Position numbers and translations under genes: made by a program
Notes under the pieces: model-generated
The model's database searches: none
What the model saw: only the letters and a program-made list of their open reading frames with translations
What the model was told of the DNA's origin: nothing
DNA from: Micromonospora peucetia
GTDB taxonomy: Bacteria; Actinomycetota; Actinomycetes; Mycobacteriales; Micromonosporaceae
Direction of reading: 5' to 3'
Length of the DNA: 64,000 nucleotides
Assembly: GCF_900091625.1 (NCBI RefSeq)
Contig: NZ_FMIC01000002.1
Span: 6,634,001-6,698,000, forward strand
Shown: one piece after another, positions 54,097 through 62,868 of the stretch
Position numbering within the stretch: position 1 is the stretch's first letter
Layout: each line of letters starts with the position of its first letter

Positions 54097-54768
54097 TTGA
54101 GTCCCCTCAGCCGCGCCGATCGGATCACCATCGCTCACGTCTGCCAGGACTGGGCTCCCACCTATCACAACGGCCCGTTCAACTTCTCCACCGCTGAGAC
54201 CGTTCGCTACCTCGCCGACGGCCACCTAGAAGCCCTCACCGACCGGCACGGCCGAGACACGATCTGGCGCGCAGTCGCCGCACACCTCGCCGCCCACCCC
54301 GACACCCTCACCGCGCCCCGCACCACCCAAGCGCTGCGCGATCAGCGCCGCGCCGAGCGCGCCGCCCGCGCCGCCGCATACCTGGACGCGGCCCGCGACC
54401 ACCACCGCCGGGACCTGCCGTACGAAGCACTCGCCCTCATCGACCGCGCCGAGCTGCGCTCGCCCTCGTACGACAACTTCGACCGCTTCCGCGCCAGCGT
54501 GCACCGCAAGTTCCCCCCGTACGCCCCTACCAACCTGGACGGGACCGAACTGCGCTACCGCCGCACCCTGCCCCTGGCCAACCCCACAGCGCCCGTCGCC
54601 TTCCACGGCGCGCGAGAGCAGCAATGGGTCTACCCCGGTCGACAGGTCATCGTCGGTCCCTGGCCCACCCCGACCCCCGAGCAGTGCACCGCAGTGGAAC
54701 AGGACGGACTCTGGCTGGACGAAGGAACCGCCCTCGTATGCGTCGGCTGCGGGCTGGACATGACCTGA
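54097..54768 (+). CDS. Hypothetical protein of mobile region
   Basis: 223 residues from TTG 54097, preceded by GGAAGGCAGAACC. Segments include ITIAHVCQDWAPTYHNGPFN, ETVRYLADGHLEALTDRHGR and an Ala/Arg-rich coil RDQRRAERAARAAAYLDAAR. The C-terminal part has a CVGCGLDM knuckle. I do not recognise it. It converges on the AT-hook protein gene and shares a terminator with it. Confidence 0.55.
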   Translation: MSPLSRADRITIAHVCQDWAPTYHNGPFNFSTAETVRYLADGHLEALTDRHGRDTIWRAVAAHLAAHPDTLTAPRTTQALRDQRRAERAARAAAYLDAARDHHRRDLPYEALALIDRAELRSPSYDNFDRFRASVHRKFPPYAPTNLDGTELRYRRTLPLANPTAPVAFHGAREQQWVYPGRQVIVGPWPTPTPEQCTAVEQDGLWLDEGTALVCVGCGLDMT

Positions 54769-54786
54769 TCCGCACTCGCCTTCCGC

Positions 54787-54816
54787 TCAGCCGCCGGCCG
54801 CCGGGCCGGCGGCTGA
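54787..54816. terminator. Bidirectional hairpin terminator between convergent genes
   Basis: TCAGCCGCCGGCC (54787-54799) and GGCCGGCGGCTGA (54804-54816) form a perfect 13-base stem. The left arm contains the stop codon of the minus-strand gene. It can serve transcripts from both sides. Confidence 0.7.
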
Positions 54817-55215
54817 CGCCGTGTCGTCCACCAGGCCCCCGCGCAAAGAGTTGTCCGCCGCGCGGGGACGGCCGCGACGACGCGGCACCACCGCGCCGAG
54901 CTGCGCGACGCGCTCCCGCACCCCTGCCCCGTCCGCCATGCGCCGCAGCGCTCGCACCCTACTGACGTCCATTCCGGACAACTCAGCGGCCAACGCGTCA
55001 TCACGCAGAACCGCCGCCAGGACCACCACCGCCAACTCATGCGCCGCCGTCGCGTCGCGGACCTCCCCGTCGAGCTTCGCCAGCACCTCAGCGCGCCGCT
55101 GCGCGACCTCAGCGACCGCCGCCCCGAACTGCGCGACCGCCCGCACCGCACGCCGCTCCACCTCTTGCCGCGCCCTCAGCGCGCGGACCGCATCATTCCC
55201 CGTTTGACTCGCCAT
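54787..55215 (-). CDS. AT-hook coiled-coil protein, divergent from relaxase
   Basis: 142 residues from ATG 55215. It is mainly a long amphipathic helix (NDAVRALRARQEVERRAVRA, AEVAQRRAEVLAKLDGEV), then a basic AT-hook-like VVPRRRGRPRAADN and an Ala/Gly-rich tail. The divergent position next to a MobF relaxase suits a relaxosome accessory protein that binds near oriT. That role is inferred from position and motif, not from recognised homology. Confidence 0.55.
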   Translation of the reverse strand: MASQTGNDAVRALRARQEVERRAVRAVAQFGAAVAEVAQRRAEVLAKLDGEVRDATAAHELAVVVLAAVLRDDALAAELSGMDVSRVRALRRMADGAGVRERVAQLGAVVPRRRGRPRAADNSLRGGLVDDTASAAGPAAGG

Positions 55216-55450
55216 GCAACGACCGTATCGACATTCCACGACCACCAACACATTCCCAGCCCATCAATCTGCCAATTCGTTCGACAGTAGCCGCAATTCC
55301 AGAACTCATTTGCCAACCACTCCCCACCTAGCCACACGTACACCTGCCTGCCCAAACACACTTATCATGATCATCTAGCCACCTTGGATGCGATACACCC
55401 TCTTGCATTCTCTGTAGCCGCTAATGGTGTTGATCTTCTACGGTTTCGGC
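55216..55450. other. AT-richer intergenic region, candidate oriT
   Basis: This 235-base stretch between the divergent accessory-protein and relaxase genes is notably richer in A and T than its surroundings. It contains a palindromic ATCATGATCAT (around 55366-55378). Such a region beside a MobF relaxase is where oriT usually lies. The nick site cannot be assigned by eye. Confidence 0.45.
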
Positions 55451-58400
55451 ATGTTGGCCATCACGCGTATCTCGCCGGGCAGCGGATACCGGTACGTGAT
55501 GGAACAGGTCGCCGCCGGACGGCACGACCTGCGCGCCCCGACCAGCGATGACCCCACCGCCTACTACACCGACCCCACCGCGCGAGGCGAGAGTCCTGGG
55601 TGGTGGGCCGGTGACGGCGCCGCGGTGCTGGGCGTGAGCGGTTGGGTCACCGAGAGGCAGATGCGTCTGCTCATCGGTGAAGGCCGGCATCCGCGCGTCG
55701 GCCATCAGCTCGGGCAGCGGTGGCGCACCTACGCGCCGCAGACCGACGAGTACCGGGCTGCCGCCGCACAGCGGGCGCTGGACCTTCTCCCGCCGGATGC
55801 GACGGTCGAGCAGCGCGACAAGGCGTGGTACGACGCGATGACCGCCCCGGAACGCCGAGCCGTCTCCGGGTACGACGTCACCGTATCCCCGGTCAACAGC
55901 GTGTCGTTGCTGTGGGCCTTCGGGGATGACGACGTCAAACGCGACGTCATGGCCGCCCACCACGCCGGTGTCCGCGCGGTGCTCGCTCACCTTCAACGCC
56001 ACGGCGCCTACGCCCGCGCCGGCGCCGGCGGTGTCCGGCAGCTCGACACCGCCGGCCTGGCGGCCATGGTCTTCGACCACCGCCTCAGCCGCGCACGCGA
56101 CCCCCAACTGCACGCGCACATCGTCATCAGCGCCAAGGTCCTCGCCCACACCCACGACGCAGACCCCCAATGGCTGGCACTGGACGGCAAGGCCCTCTAC
56201 CGCGCCGCGATCGGCGCCCGGATCGCCTACGAACGCGCGATCGAAGCCGAGCTAGGCAACCGCCGCGGCATCACCTTCGCACCCCGCCCCGACTCCGAGA
56301 TCCGCGAAATCGTCGGCATCAGCGACGCGTCTCTGCGCCACTACGCCAAACGCCGTACCGCCATCACCGAACACCTCCAGCACACCCCGAACCCGCAACA
56401 GCGCACCTCGGACCGAGGATGGCGTGCGCGGGCGCAGCACGCCACCCTGCGGACCCGCCGACCACACAAGGGCGCCGAGTCCACGCACGAGGCGGTGCGG
56501 CGGTGGCTTGCCGAAGACCGCAAGGCTGGCCTCGACACCAATGGTCAGGTCGACCGTCTGCTCGCCGGCCACGCCCACGACAACACCGCCGACACCGCGG
56601 CCAGGGTGCTGCGCCGTGCCCGGCGGATCGCTGGGAGCGCCGCTGCCGTGGACGAGGCCGTGTTGCGGGCCGCCGCCGCCCAGCTCCGCGTTCCGCGCGC
56701 TCACTGGCCGCGCGTCCTCGACGCCGCCGTGCGCGCCGACGAACGCCTCGCGGTCGCCCGCGCCGTGCACACCCTCAGCCGCGAACGCGCCGTCTTCAGC
56801 CCCGACCACCTCGAACTCGCCATCGGCCGAACCCTCGGCATCACCCCGGGCCACTCCCCCACCGACGACTGGCGACGCGTGCAGCAGCTCGCCACCACAG
56901 CCGTCACCCAGCACGCCGCGGGCCTGCGCGTCCTCACACCTCCCGCGCTCCTGCAGTGGGGCCCCAACCTGCGACGCGCCAGCGACCAGCACAGCGAATA
57001 CACCCGCCACCGCGACCTTCACCTGACCACCCGTAGCGTCCTGGCCGCCGAGCACCACGTCATCGCCTACGCACGCCGACGCGGCGCCCGACCCGCACCC
57101 ACCCACGCCATCAACGCCGCCATCACCGAATCGAACCTGCGGGGCGAGAAGACCGACGTCCTACGGTTCATCGTCGGTGACGACCGCCGCGTCACCGGCG
57201 TCATCGGCCCTGCCGGCAGCGGCAAGACCCACCTGCAACGGGCCGTCGTCGCCGCCGCGGCCCGCGCGGGAGTACCCGTGCTCGGTCTCACCGTCGGCCA
57301 GGCCGCCGCGAACCTGCTCGCCGACGCCACCCGTCGACCCGGCGGCACGGCGCTGCGTACCGAGAACATCGCCCGGTGGCTGCACGCCCGACAGCGGCCA
57401 CCCGCCGGCACCAGCGCCCGCGACTGGCAGTTCGCGCCAGGACAGTGGGTCATCATCGACGAGGCGTCCCAGGTCTCCAGCCACGACCTCGCCCGCCTCA
57501 CCCTCCAACTCGACCGTGTGCGCGGGAAACTGATTCTCGTCGGCGACCCCCACCAGACCTCCGCCGTCGGCCCCGGCGGACTGCTGCGGTACCTCGCCAC
57601 GCTCGGCATCACCCGCACCCTCGCCGACGTGCACCGCTTCCACCAGCCGTGGGAAGGGCCTGCCTCACTGCGGCTACGCCACGGCGACATCACCGTCCTG
57701 GCCGACTACGACCGACACCACCGCCTCATCGGCGGACACCGCGCCGACCTCGTCGACCAGATGCTCACCCGCTGGCTCGCCGACACCACCGCCGGGCGGC
57801 GCAGCCTGATCCTCGTCGACACCAACGACGAGGCATCCGACATCGCCCACCGCGCCCGCGCCATGCTCATCGCCGCCGGCCACGTTCAGCGCGGCCCATC
57901 GGTGCGCCTGGGCGACGACAACATCGCCAGCGTCGGCGACATCATCGTCACCCGACGCAACGACCGGCGCATCGCCGCTGGCCCTGACTACGTCACCAAC
58001 CGCGACCAGTGGCGCATCAACGCCGTCGCCCGCGACGGCCAACTGCACGTCACCAACGTCGTCACGGGCACCACGACCGTGTTGCCGGCCGCCTACACCG
58101 CCCGGCACACCCACCTCGCATACGCCCAGACCGTCGACACCGTCCAAGGGCAAACCGTCGACACCGCCCGCGCGCTCATCGACGACAGCACCTCTTTGGA
58201 GCGCGTCTACGTCATGCTGACCCGCGCCCGAACGCTCAACGAGGCATACGTCGTCACCGACGACGAACCCCGCGAAGGCACCCCATTTGCGCCGCCCACC
58301 GCGGCCGTCGCCGTGCTCGCCGACATCATGCGCCGCACCGCACCCGAGCGCTCCGCCACCGAGACCGAACAGCAGCTCCTTGCAGACGTCGACGCCCTGC

Positions 58401-59698
58401 ACGTCTGGACGCCGATCTACGACGACCTCGCCGCCCGCGCCCGCATCCCCGAATACCTCGCCATCGTCCGCCAACTACGAGGTCCCGCCGTCGCCGACCG
58501 TCTCGCCCGCGACCTCGCCCTGCCGGCGCTTATCACCCGACTCACCACCTACGCCGCCGCCGGACACGACCCCCGCGACGTCCTGAGCCGCGTCATCCGC
58601 GGCCGCGAGCTGGACAGCGCGGAAGACCTCGCCGCTGTCCTGTCCTGGCGCATCGACCGCCTGATGCAACGCGCCACCGCGGACCCGGCCGTCGCCGAGC
58701 GTCCTGAGCAGTGGGGCACCTACACCGATCGCCTGCCAGCCAACGTGACCGGCGACATCGGCGACGCGCTGCGCCAGGTCGCCGCGATCTGTGACCGCCG
58801 CACCGACGCACTCGGCCGGCTCGCCGCGCACGACCGGCCCGCCTGGACGGCAGCTCTCGGCGACCTACCCACCGACGACGCGGGCCGCCAGCAATGGCTC
58901 ACCCGCGCGAAAGTCGTCGCCGCCTACCGCGACACCTACCAGTACACCGGCGAGCACCCCATCGGGCCCGAACCACACACCAGCGACATCAGCCGCTGGA
59001 ACGCCTGGCACCGCGCCCGACTCGTCCTCGGCACCGCCACCCTCGCCGGACAACTCACCACCGCACCCGACACCGAACTCACCCGCCTCATCACCGCGCA
59101 GCAGACCGCCGACCGTGCCGCACCCACCTACGTCGGCGACGACCTCCGCGCCGCCTACCGCACCCTCACCGATGCCGAACACCAGCGCCACGACCTCACC
59201 CACCAGGTCGCCACCACCAACACCGCACACCAACAGGCGCGTACACAAGCTCAGCGGCTGCAACCGCGCTGGTGGCACCACGGCCCCGCACGCACCCGGC
59301 GCCTCACCGTCCAACGCGACGTGCTCACGTACGCCACCACCGCCGCCCACCAGATCAACCACCTCCAGCAGCAGCTCGTCCGCCTCGACCACCAGATCGC
59401 GGGCAGCACCCGCCGGGCCACGGCCCTCGACGGCCAGCACGCGACCTGGAAACGCTGGTACGACGGCGCCCTGCCCACGCGCTACGCCGGACTCGCCGCC
59501 GCCGCCGAACAAGCCCGCCGCGCCGCCAGCCGCAATACCGCCCTCGCTGACGCCGTCGCCGCCACCACCGCCCGCGTCACCGCCGTGCACGACACCCGTC
59601 CGGCACCCCAGAGCACACCTGTCCCCGCACAGCTGCGCGAACACGCACACGACGCACAGCAGCGCATCGCCGCTGAACATGAAACGGAGATCGACTGA
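55451..59698 (+). CDS. MobF-family conjugative relaxase/helicase (TrwC/TraA-like)
   Basis: 1415 residues from ATG 55451. The N-terminal relaxase domain starts LAITRISPGSGYRYVMEQ (catalytic Tyr candidates Tyr13 and Tyr15) and has a histidine triad (His210, His221, His223 in FDHRLSRARDPQLHAHIVI). It is followed by a RecD-like helicase: Walker A GPAGSGKTHL (about residue 586), Walker B VIIDEASQVS, GDPHQTSAVGPGG, and VQGQTVDTARALID with YVMLTRART. The C-terminal part is long, helical and coiled. It nicks oriT and unwinds transferred DNA. The stop overlaps the next start by one base. Confidence 0.92.
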   Translation: MLAITRISPGSGYRYVMEQVAAGRHDLRAPTSDDPTAYYTDPTARGESPGWWAGDGAAVLGVSGWVTERQMRLLIGEGRHPRVGHQLGQRWRTYAPQTDEYRAAAAQRALDLLPPDATVEQRDKAWYDAMTAPERRAVSGYDVTVSPVNSVSLLWAFGDDDVKRDVMAAHHAGVRAVLAHLQRHGAYARAGAGGVRQLDTAGLAAMVFDHRLSRARDPQLHAHIVISAKVLAHTHDADPQWLALDGKALYRAAIGARIAYERAIEAELGNRRGITFAPRPDSEIREIVGISDASLRHYAKRRTAITEHLQHTPNPQQRTSDRGWRARAQHATLRTRRPHKGAESTHEAVRRWLAEDRKAGLDTNGQVDRLLAGHAHDNTADTAARVLRRARRIAGSAAAVDEAVLRAAAAQLRVPRAHWPRVLDAAVRADERLAVARAVHTLSRERAVFSPDHLELAIGRTLGITPGHSPTDDWRRVQQLATTAVTQHAAGLRVLTPPALLQWGPNLRRASDQHSEYTRHRDLHLTTRSVLAAEHHVIAYARRRGARPAPTHAINAAITESNLRGEKTDVLRFIVGDDRRVTGVIGPAGSGKTHLQRAVVAAAARAGVPVLGLTVGQAAANLLADATRRPGGTALRTENIARWLHARQRPPAGTSARDWQFAPGQWVIIDEASQVSSHDLARLTLQLDRVRGKLILVGDPHQTSAVGPGGLLRYLATLGITRTLADVHRFHQPWEGPASLRLRHGDITVLADYDRHHRLIGGHRADLVDQMLTRWLADTTAGRRSLILVDTNDEASDIAHRARAMLIAAGHVQRGPSVRLGDDNIASVGDIIVTRRNDRRIAAGPDYVTNRDQWRINAVARDGQLHVTNVVTGTTTVLPAAYTARHTHLAYAQTVDTVQGQTVDTARALIDDSTSLERVYVMLTRARTLNEAYVVTDDEPREGTPFAPPTAAVAVLADIMRRTAPERSATETEQQLLADVDALHVWTPIYDDLAARARIPEYLAIVRQLRGPAVADRLARDLALPALITRLTTYAAAGHDPRDVLSRVIRGRELDSAEDLAAVLSWRIDRLMQRATADPAVAERPEQWGTYTDRLPANVTGDIGDALRQVAAICDRRTDALGRLAAHDRPAWTAALGDLPTDDAGRQQWLTRAKVVAAYRDTYQYTGEHPIGPEPHTSDISRWNAWHRARLVLGTATLAGQLTTAPDTELTRLITAQQTADRAAPTYVGDDLRAAYRTLTDAEHQRHDLTHQVATTNTAHQQARTQAQRLQPRWWHHGPARTRRLTVQRDVLTYATTAAHQINHLQQQLVRLDHQIAGSTRRATALDGQHATWKRWYDGALPTRYAGLAAAAEQARRAASRNTALADAVAATTARVTAVHDTRPAPQSTPVPAQLREHAHDAQQRIAAEHETEID

Positions 59699-60567
59699 TG
59701 TTTCCCAGTGCGTTCGTCGACGAGTCCTTCTGGCAACCACAGGGCCGCCCCGGCGCCTACCTCATGTCCGCCGTCATCATCGACCAAGACGACGTCGCCC
59801 CCGCCCTCGCCGCCGCCAGCGCCGCCGCACGCGGCCAGCCCTACCACTCCAGCGAGCTCTACCACCGCGGACACGTCGGCATCATCGAAGACATGCTCGA
59901 CGTCGCCGCCAACCACGCCGGCTGGTCCGCCGTCTCGCTACAAATCCCCCTCGACACCCGACCAGCCGAAACCCCCAACGACAGCACGCGCTCCATCCAC
60001 CGCGTCCTCGGCGAACGCGAATACGCCCGACAGGCCAGCCTCGAACAACTCCTGCGCTACCTCAACACCCAACGCGTACGCGACGTCTACCTCGAAAGCC
60101 GCGCCAGCCACCGCGAATGGCAACAAGCACGCACCGAAAACCGCCGCATCCCCACCACCGACCGCAACGACGTCCGCACCTACCGACGGCTGCTCGAACA
60201 ACACGCCATCAGCCACCGTGTACGCATAGTCCACATCAAAGACCACACCCACCCCGGACTTTGGCTCGCTGACGCCGTCGCCTGGTCCGTCGGCCGCGCC
60301 ATCCGCACCAACGAGCCCCAATGGTTCAACCGCATCACCGACACAGCCACCATCATCGAAGCCACCACAGGCAAAGAACTCCACATTAACGAGAGAGGGG
60401 CCGCTCCACCAACCGGCGAACGCGACCCCCACAACCTGAGCCAACGCGCCCAGATCATGTCCTCACCAATAGCCTACCCGACAACCACACCACCCGACCA
60501 CACCCCGAACATCTACACCACACTGCTACACCAAGCACAACAAGTACGCGACCAGCCGCCCCGCTAG
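59698..60567 (+). CDS. DUF3800-like protein coupled to relaxase
   Basis: 289 residues. The start FPSAFVDESFW (the [F]VDES motif) and later acidic residues in GLWLADAVAWSVGRA suggest an RNase H-like fold, as in DUF3800 proteins, some of which are linked to mobile elements and defence. Its ATG overlaps the relaxase stop, so the two are co-translated. The C-terminal 60 residues are Pro/Thr-rich and look disordered. The function is unknown. Confidence 0.65.
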   Translation: MFPSAFVDESFWQPQGRPGAYLMSAVIIDQDDVAPALAAASAAARGQPYHSSELYHRGHVGIIEDMLDVAANHAGWSAVSLQIPLDTRPAETPNDSTRSIHRVLGEREYARQASLEQLLRYLNTQRVRDVYLESRASHREWQQARTENRRIPTTDRNDVRTYRRLLEQHAISHRVRIVHIKDHTHPGLWLADAVAWSVGRAIRTNEPQWFNRITDTATIIEATTGKELHINERGAAPPTGERDPHNLSQRAQIMSSPIAYPTTTPPDHTPNIYTTLLHQAQQVRDQPPR

Positions 60568-60587
60568 CCCAGCAACTGTTGAACAAC

Positions 60588-60752
60588 ATGCAATTACTCA
60601 CCGCCAGAGTCCAACAACTCCAAGAAACCGTCGAGAGACTGGCGCCCCAACCAAGAGCCGCCACGCAACCCCCGGAACACACCCCAAAACTCCCAGCGCA
60701 GATCTCCTCGTCACCGCAACAGCCTTCGAGCGCCGAGCCCGACCTTTCGTAG
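60588..60752 (+). CDS. Very small coiled-coil protein
   Basis: 54 residues from ATG 60588; a TTG at 60579 would add three. It has a short coil LLTARVQQLQETVERL followed by a Pro/Gln/Ser-rich tail. It begins 20 bases after the DUF3800-like gene in the same direction, so it is probably in the same operon. Composition and position support a real gene, but there is no recognisable family. Confidence 0.4.
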   Translation: MQLLTARVQQLQETVERLAPQPRAATQPPEHTPKLPAQISSSPQQPSSAEPDLS

Positions 60753-60928
60753 AAAGCGGAGCGAGGAAGTGTGCTCAACGCGCAAACCTGCTCGCCGTTG
60801 AGAAGTCCTGCATCATGCTCCAGCGTTCCCCGCGACGGCTACCGCCGTCCGGTTGGCCCAACGGACATCCCGCAAGCTATTGTGCACCCCGTGTTTGTAG
60901 ACACGACTTGCCTCGAAAGGATGCCGTC

Positions 60929-61279
60929 ATGGCCAAGCAGGTTATTCACAAGCTAGTTGACGACTTGGACGGTGGAGACGCTGTCGAGACCGTCAAGTTC
61001 TCACTCGACGGCGTTCAGTACGAGATCGATCTGTCGAGCACCAACGCCGAGAAACTGCGTGGCGCGTTCGCACCGTACGTCGCTCACGGCACGAAGGTAG
61101 GCCGCGGTGGCGTAGTCATCGGCGGGCGGGCCGTCCGCGGCCGGGCAGCTACCACCGCCGACCGCGAGCAGAACAAGGCAATCCGTGCCTGGGCAAAGAA
61201 AGCCGGCAAGGAAATCTCCGACCGAGGCCGGATCCCACAAGAAGTCGTCGACGAATACCATGCCAAGGCAGGCCGCTAG
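60929..61279 (+). CDS. lsr2: Lsr2-type nucleoid-associated protein
   Basis: 116 residues from ATG 60929. The N-terminal dimerisation domain (KQVIHKLVDDLDGGDAVETV, FSLDGVQYEIDLS) and the C-terminal AT-hook-like domain (AIRAWAKKAGKEISDRGRIP) match Lsr2, the actinobacterial H-NS analogue, with the RGR motif that enters the minor groove. The linker contains GRGGVVIGGRAVRGRA. An element-borne copy probably silences or organises the mobile DNA, as H-NS homologues on plasmids do. Confidence 0.9.
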   Translation: MAKQVIHKLVDDLDGGDAVETVKFSLDGVQYEIDLSSTNAEKLRGAFAPYVAHGTKVGRGGVVIGGRAVRGRAATTADREQNKAIRAWAKKAGKEISDRGRIPQEVVDEYHAKAGR

Positions 61280-61286
61280 CCCTGTT

Positions 61287-61497
61287 TCACGTCACGACGT
61301 GGACGCCAGGCCAGCGTTCGGCGGGGCGGTGGCGGGCAAGTCGTTGCCGGGATCGCTCCGGGCTGATCCGACTCGGGTTGCGCCGCCACACTCCGTCGAG
61401 CAGATCGTCAAGGCCGTGCGGTGCACAGACCTCGATCTGGTCGTGCGCGTCGAGCTGGACGGCCACGGCGGCTGGTCAGTCGTGGCCTACAGGTCGG
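61287..61497 (-). pseudogene. COG3575/DUF925-type nucleotidyltransferase, C-terminal remnant
   Basis: On the minus strand: AVAVQLDAHDQIEVCAPHGL, then DDLLDGVWRRNP and RPAERWPGVHVVT, then a TGA at 61287. These match the C-terminal third of the same family as the pseudogene at 11003-11646 (VCAPHCLDDLLDGVWRRNP). The rest is missing. A plus-strand frame through the same bases is a shadow. Confidence 0.7.
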
Positions 61498-61510
61498 ACA
61501 GCGATAGTCC

Positions 61511-62578
61511 TCATGGTTCGTCGAAGTAGCCTTCGACTTCTCCGAGTAGCAGCGGTACGTCGTACACCGACATGTCTGGCCTGGCCCGCGCGTATCGGAC
61601 CCGGTGCCTCCACCGCTGGTGTTCGAACGCCATGTCCGCCTCGATCTCCACCACCGTTGTCGGCTCCACCTGCACGTACCGCAACGCCTCTGGCCGGTCC
61701 AGCTGCCCAGACCACGATGCCGGCAACGGCTGCGGCCACGGATGCACCACGGTGGCGCGGCGGTGTTGCAGAGGCCGCAGCGGCGACACAAGCAGTCCGA
61801 GTTCCTGCCGCTGGTCGGTGTGCAGCGGGTGAGTGCGGCCTGTGTATCGGAGCCGGCCCCACCGATCGAACCGACCCAGCAGCAGCGTTTCTAGGCTGTG
61901 GAGGCTGCCGGTCACCCCGGCGACGATTGCTTCCGTAGTGAGATGCCTCCGAAACTTCCACCAGCCGGAACGCCGTCCCGGCTGGTATCGGCTCCCGAGC
62001 CGCTTGGTCACGACCCCCTCGATGCCGGTCGCGACGGTCCATTCGGTCAGCCAGTCTGACACTTGCCCCATGTCCGTTGTCTGTGGCGTCAGCGTGAGCT
62101 GGGCGGGGGCGCCACCGAGCAGGCGCTCCAGTTGTGCCCGCCGGTCCGATAGGGGCAGGTCCAGGACCGGCCGACCGTCGGCGGCGGCTAGCAGGTCGAA
62201 CAGCACGTAGTGGGCCGGGTGGTCGTTGACCATGCGTAGTAGACCGCGACCGGCGGTGACTCGCCGCTGAAGCAGCGCAAAGTTTGTCCGGCCGCGTTCC
62301 CAAACGATCAGCTCACCGTCCAGCACCACTCCGGGTGGGAGCGTTCGCACGGCCCGGGTGATGTCCGGAAAGTATGTGGTCAGGTTCCTGCCAGCACGCG
62401 ACTGTAGGTAGACGCGGTCATCCTCGTGGAATGCGATGCACCTCCACCCATCCCACTTGGGTTCGTGGATTAGGTCGGTGCCTTCGGGTACAGCGTCGAC
62501 TGGCGTGGCGAGCATCGGTGCGACGGGACGCCGTAGAGGCGGGTCTGTCGCACCGACCCGACGTTGCCCGAGGCTCAC
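61511..62578 (-). CDS. ATP-dependent DNA ligase (LigC/LigD ligase-domain type)
   Basis: About 355 residues. Motif I HEPKWDGWRC has the nucleotidylated Lys. Motifs VYLQSRAGRNLT, PPGVVLDGELIVWERGR, TGIEGVVTKRLGSRYQPG and GWWKFRR follow in order. The C-terminal OB-fold region begins near TEAIVAGVTGSLHSLETLLL. It ligates DNA nicks and may act in end joining, but no Ku or polymerase gene is adjacent. The start is uncertain: GTG 62578 is chosen, with GTG 62641 and ATG 62515 as alternatives. Confidence 0.85.
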   Translation of the reverse strand: MSLGQRRVGATDPPLRRPVAPMLATPVDAVPEGTDLIHEPKWDGWRCIAFHEDDRVYLQSRAGRNLTTYFPDITRAVRTLPPGVVLDGELIVWERGRTNFALLQRRVTAGRGLLRMVNDHPAHYVLFDLLAAADGRPVLDLPLSDRRAQLERLLGGAPAQLTLTPQTTDMGQVSDWLTEWTVATGIEGVVTKRLGSRYQPGRRSGWWKFRRHLTTEAIVAGVTGSLHSLETLLLGRFDRWGRLRYTGRTHPLHTDQRQELGLLVSPLRPLQHRRATVVHPWPQPLPASWSGQLDRPEALRYVQVEPTTVVEIEADMAFEHQRWRHRVRYARARPDMSVYDVPLLLGEVEGYFDEP

Positions 62579-62688
62579 CGCCTTCCCGGGCTGTGAGTGT
62601 TTCTCATCGCCGCCCCCTCGCCCATCGTGCGGGAGGGCCACCGACGAGGGGTGTAAATCGACTAAGTGCGTGTTTGAGATGGGGTTGA

Positions 62689-62868
62689 TCAGGTCCGGTT
62701 GAAGGTCAGGTCGAGGAAGATGTCGTTCGCGCCGGCGCCGCCGGCGATGGCGGCCGGCGATGAGTCGGACGGGATGATGGCCAGCAGGGGCGCGCCGCCG
62801 GCTAGGGCCGCGGCGGCGATGTAGGTAAGTGTGCGCATGGGGCCTCCCGTGGACGGCTTCGCGGTCAT
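62689..62868 (-). CDS. Short secreted-type peptide coupled to ABC permease
   Basis: 59 residues from ATG 62868, whose bases overlap the permease stop (ATGA); an internal ATG at 62838 would give 49 residues. It has a basic start, a hydrophobic stretch TYIAAAALAGGAPLLAII resembling a signal or membrane segment, and a short tail ending NDIFLDLTFNRT. I recognise no family. A small export-linked peptide or transporter subunit is possible; the overlap argues for co-expression. Confidence 0.5.
   Translation of the reverse strand: MTAKPSTGGPMRTLTYIAAAALAGGAPLLAIIPSDSSPAAIAGGAGANDIFLDLTFNRT

Noticed and set aside
58009..58707. Arg/His-rich plus-strand frames inside the relaxase region
   Set aside because: Shadows of the 1415-codon relaxase in another frame.
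60410..60430. Fourth copy of the GGCGAAC hairpin loop
   Set aside because: The words occur within the DUF3800-like coding sequence with no stem around them.
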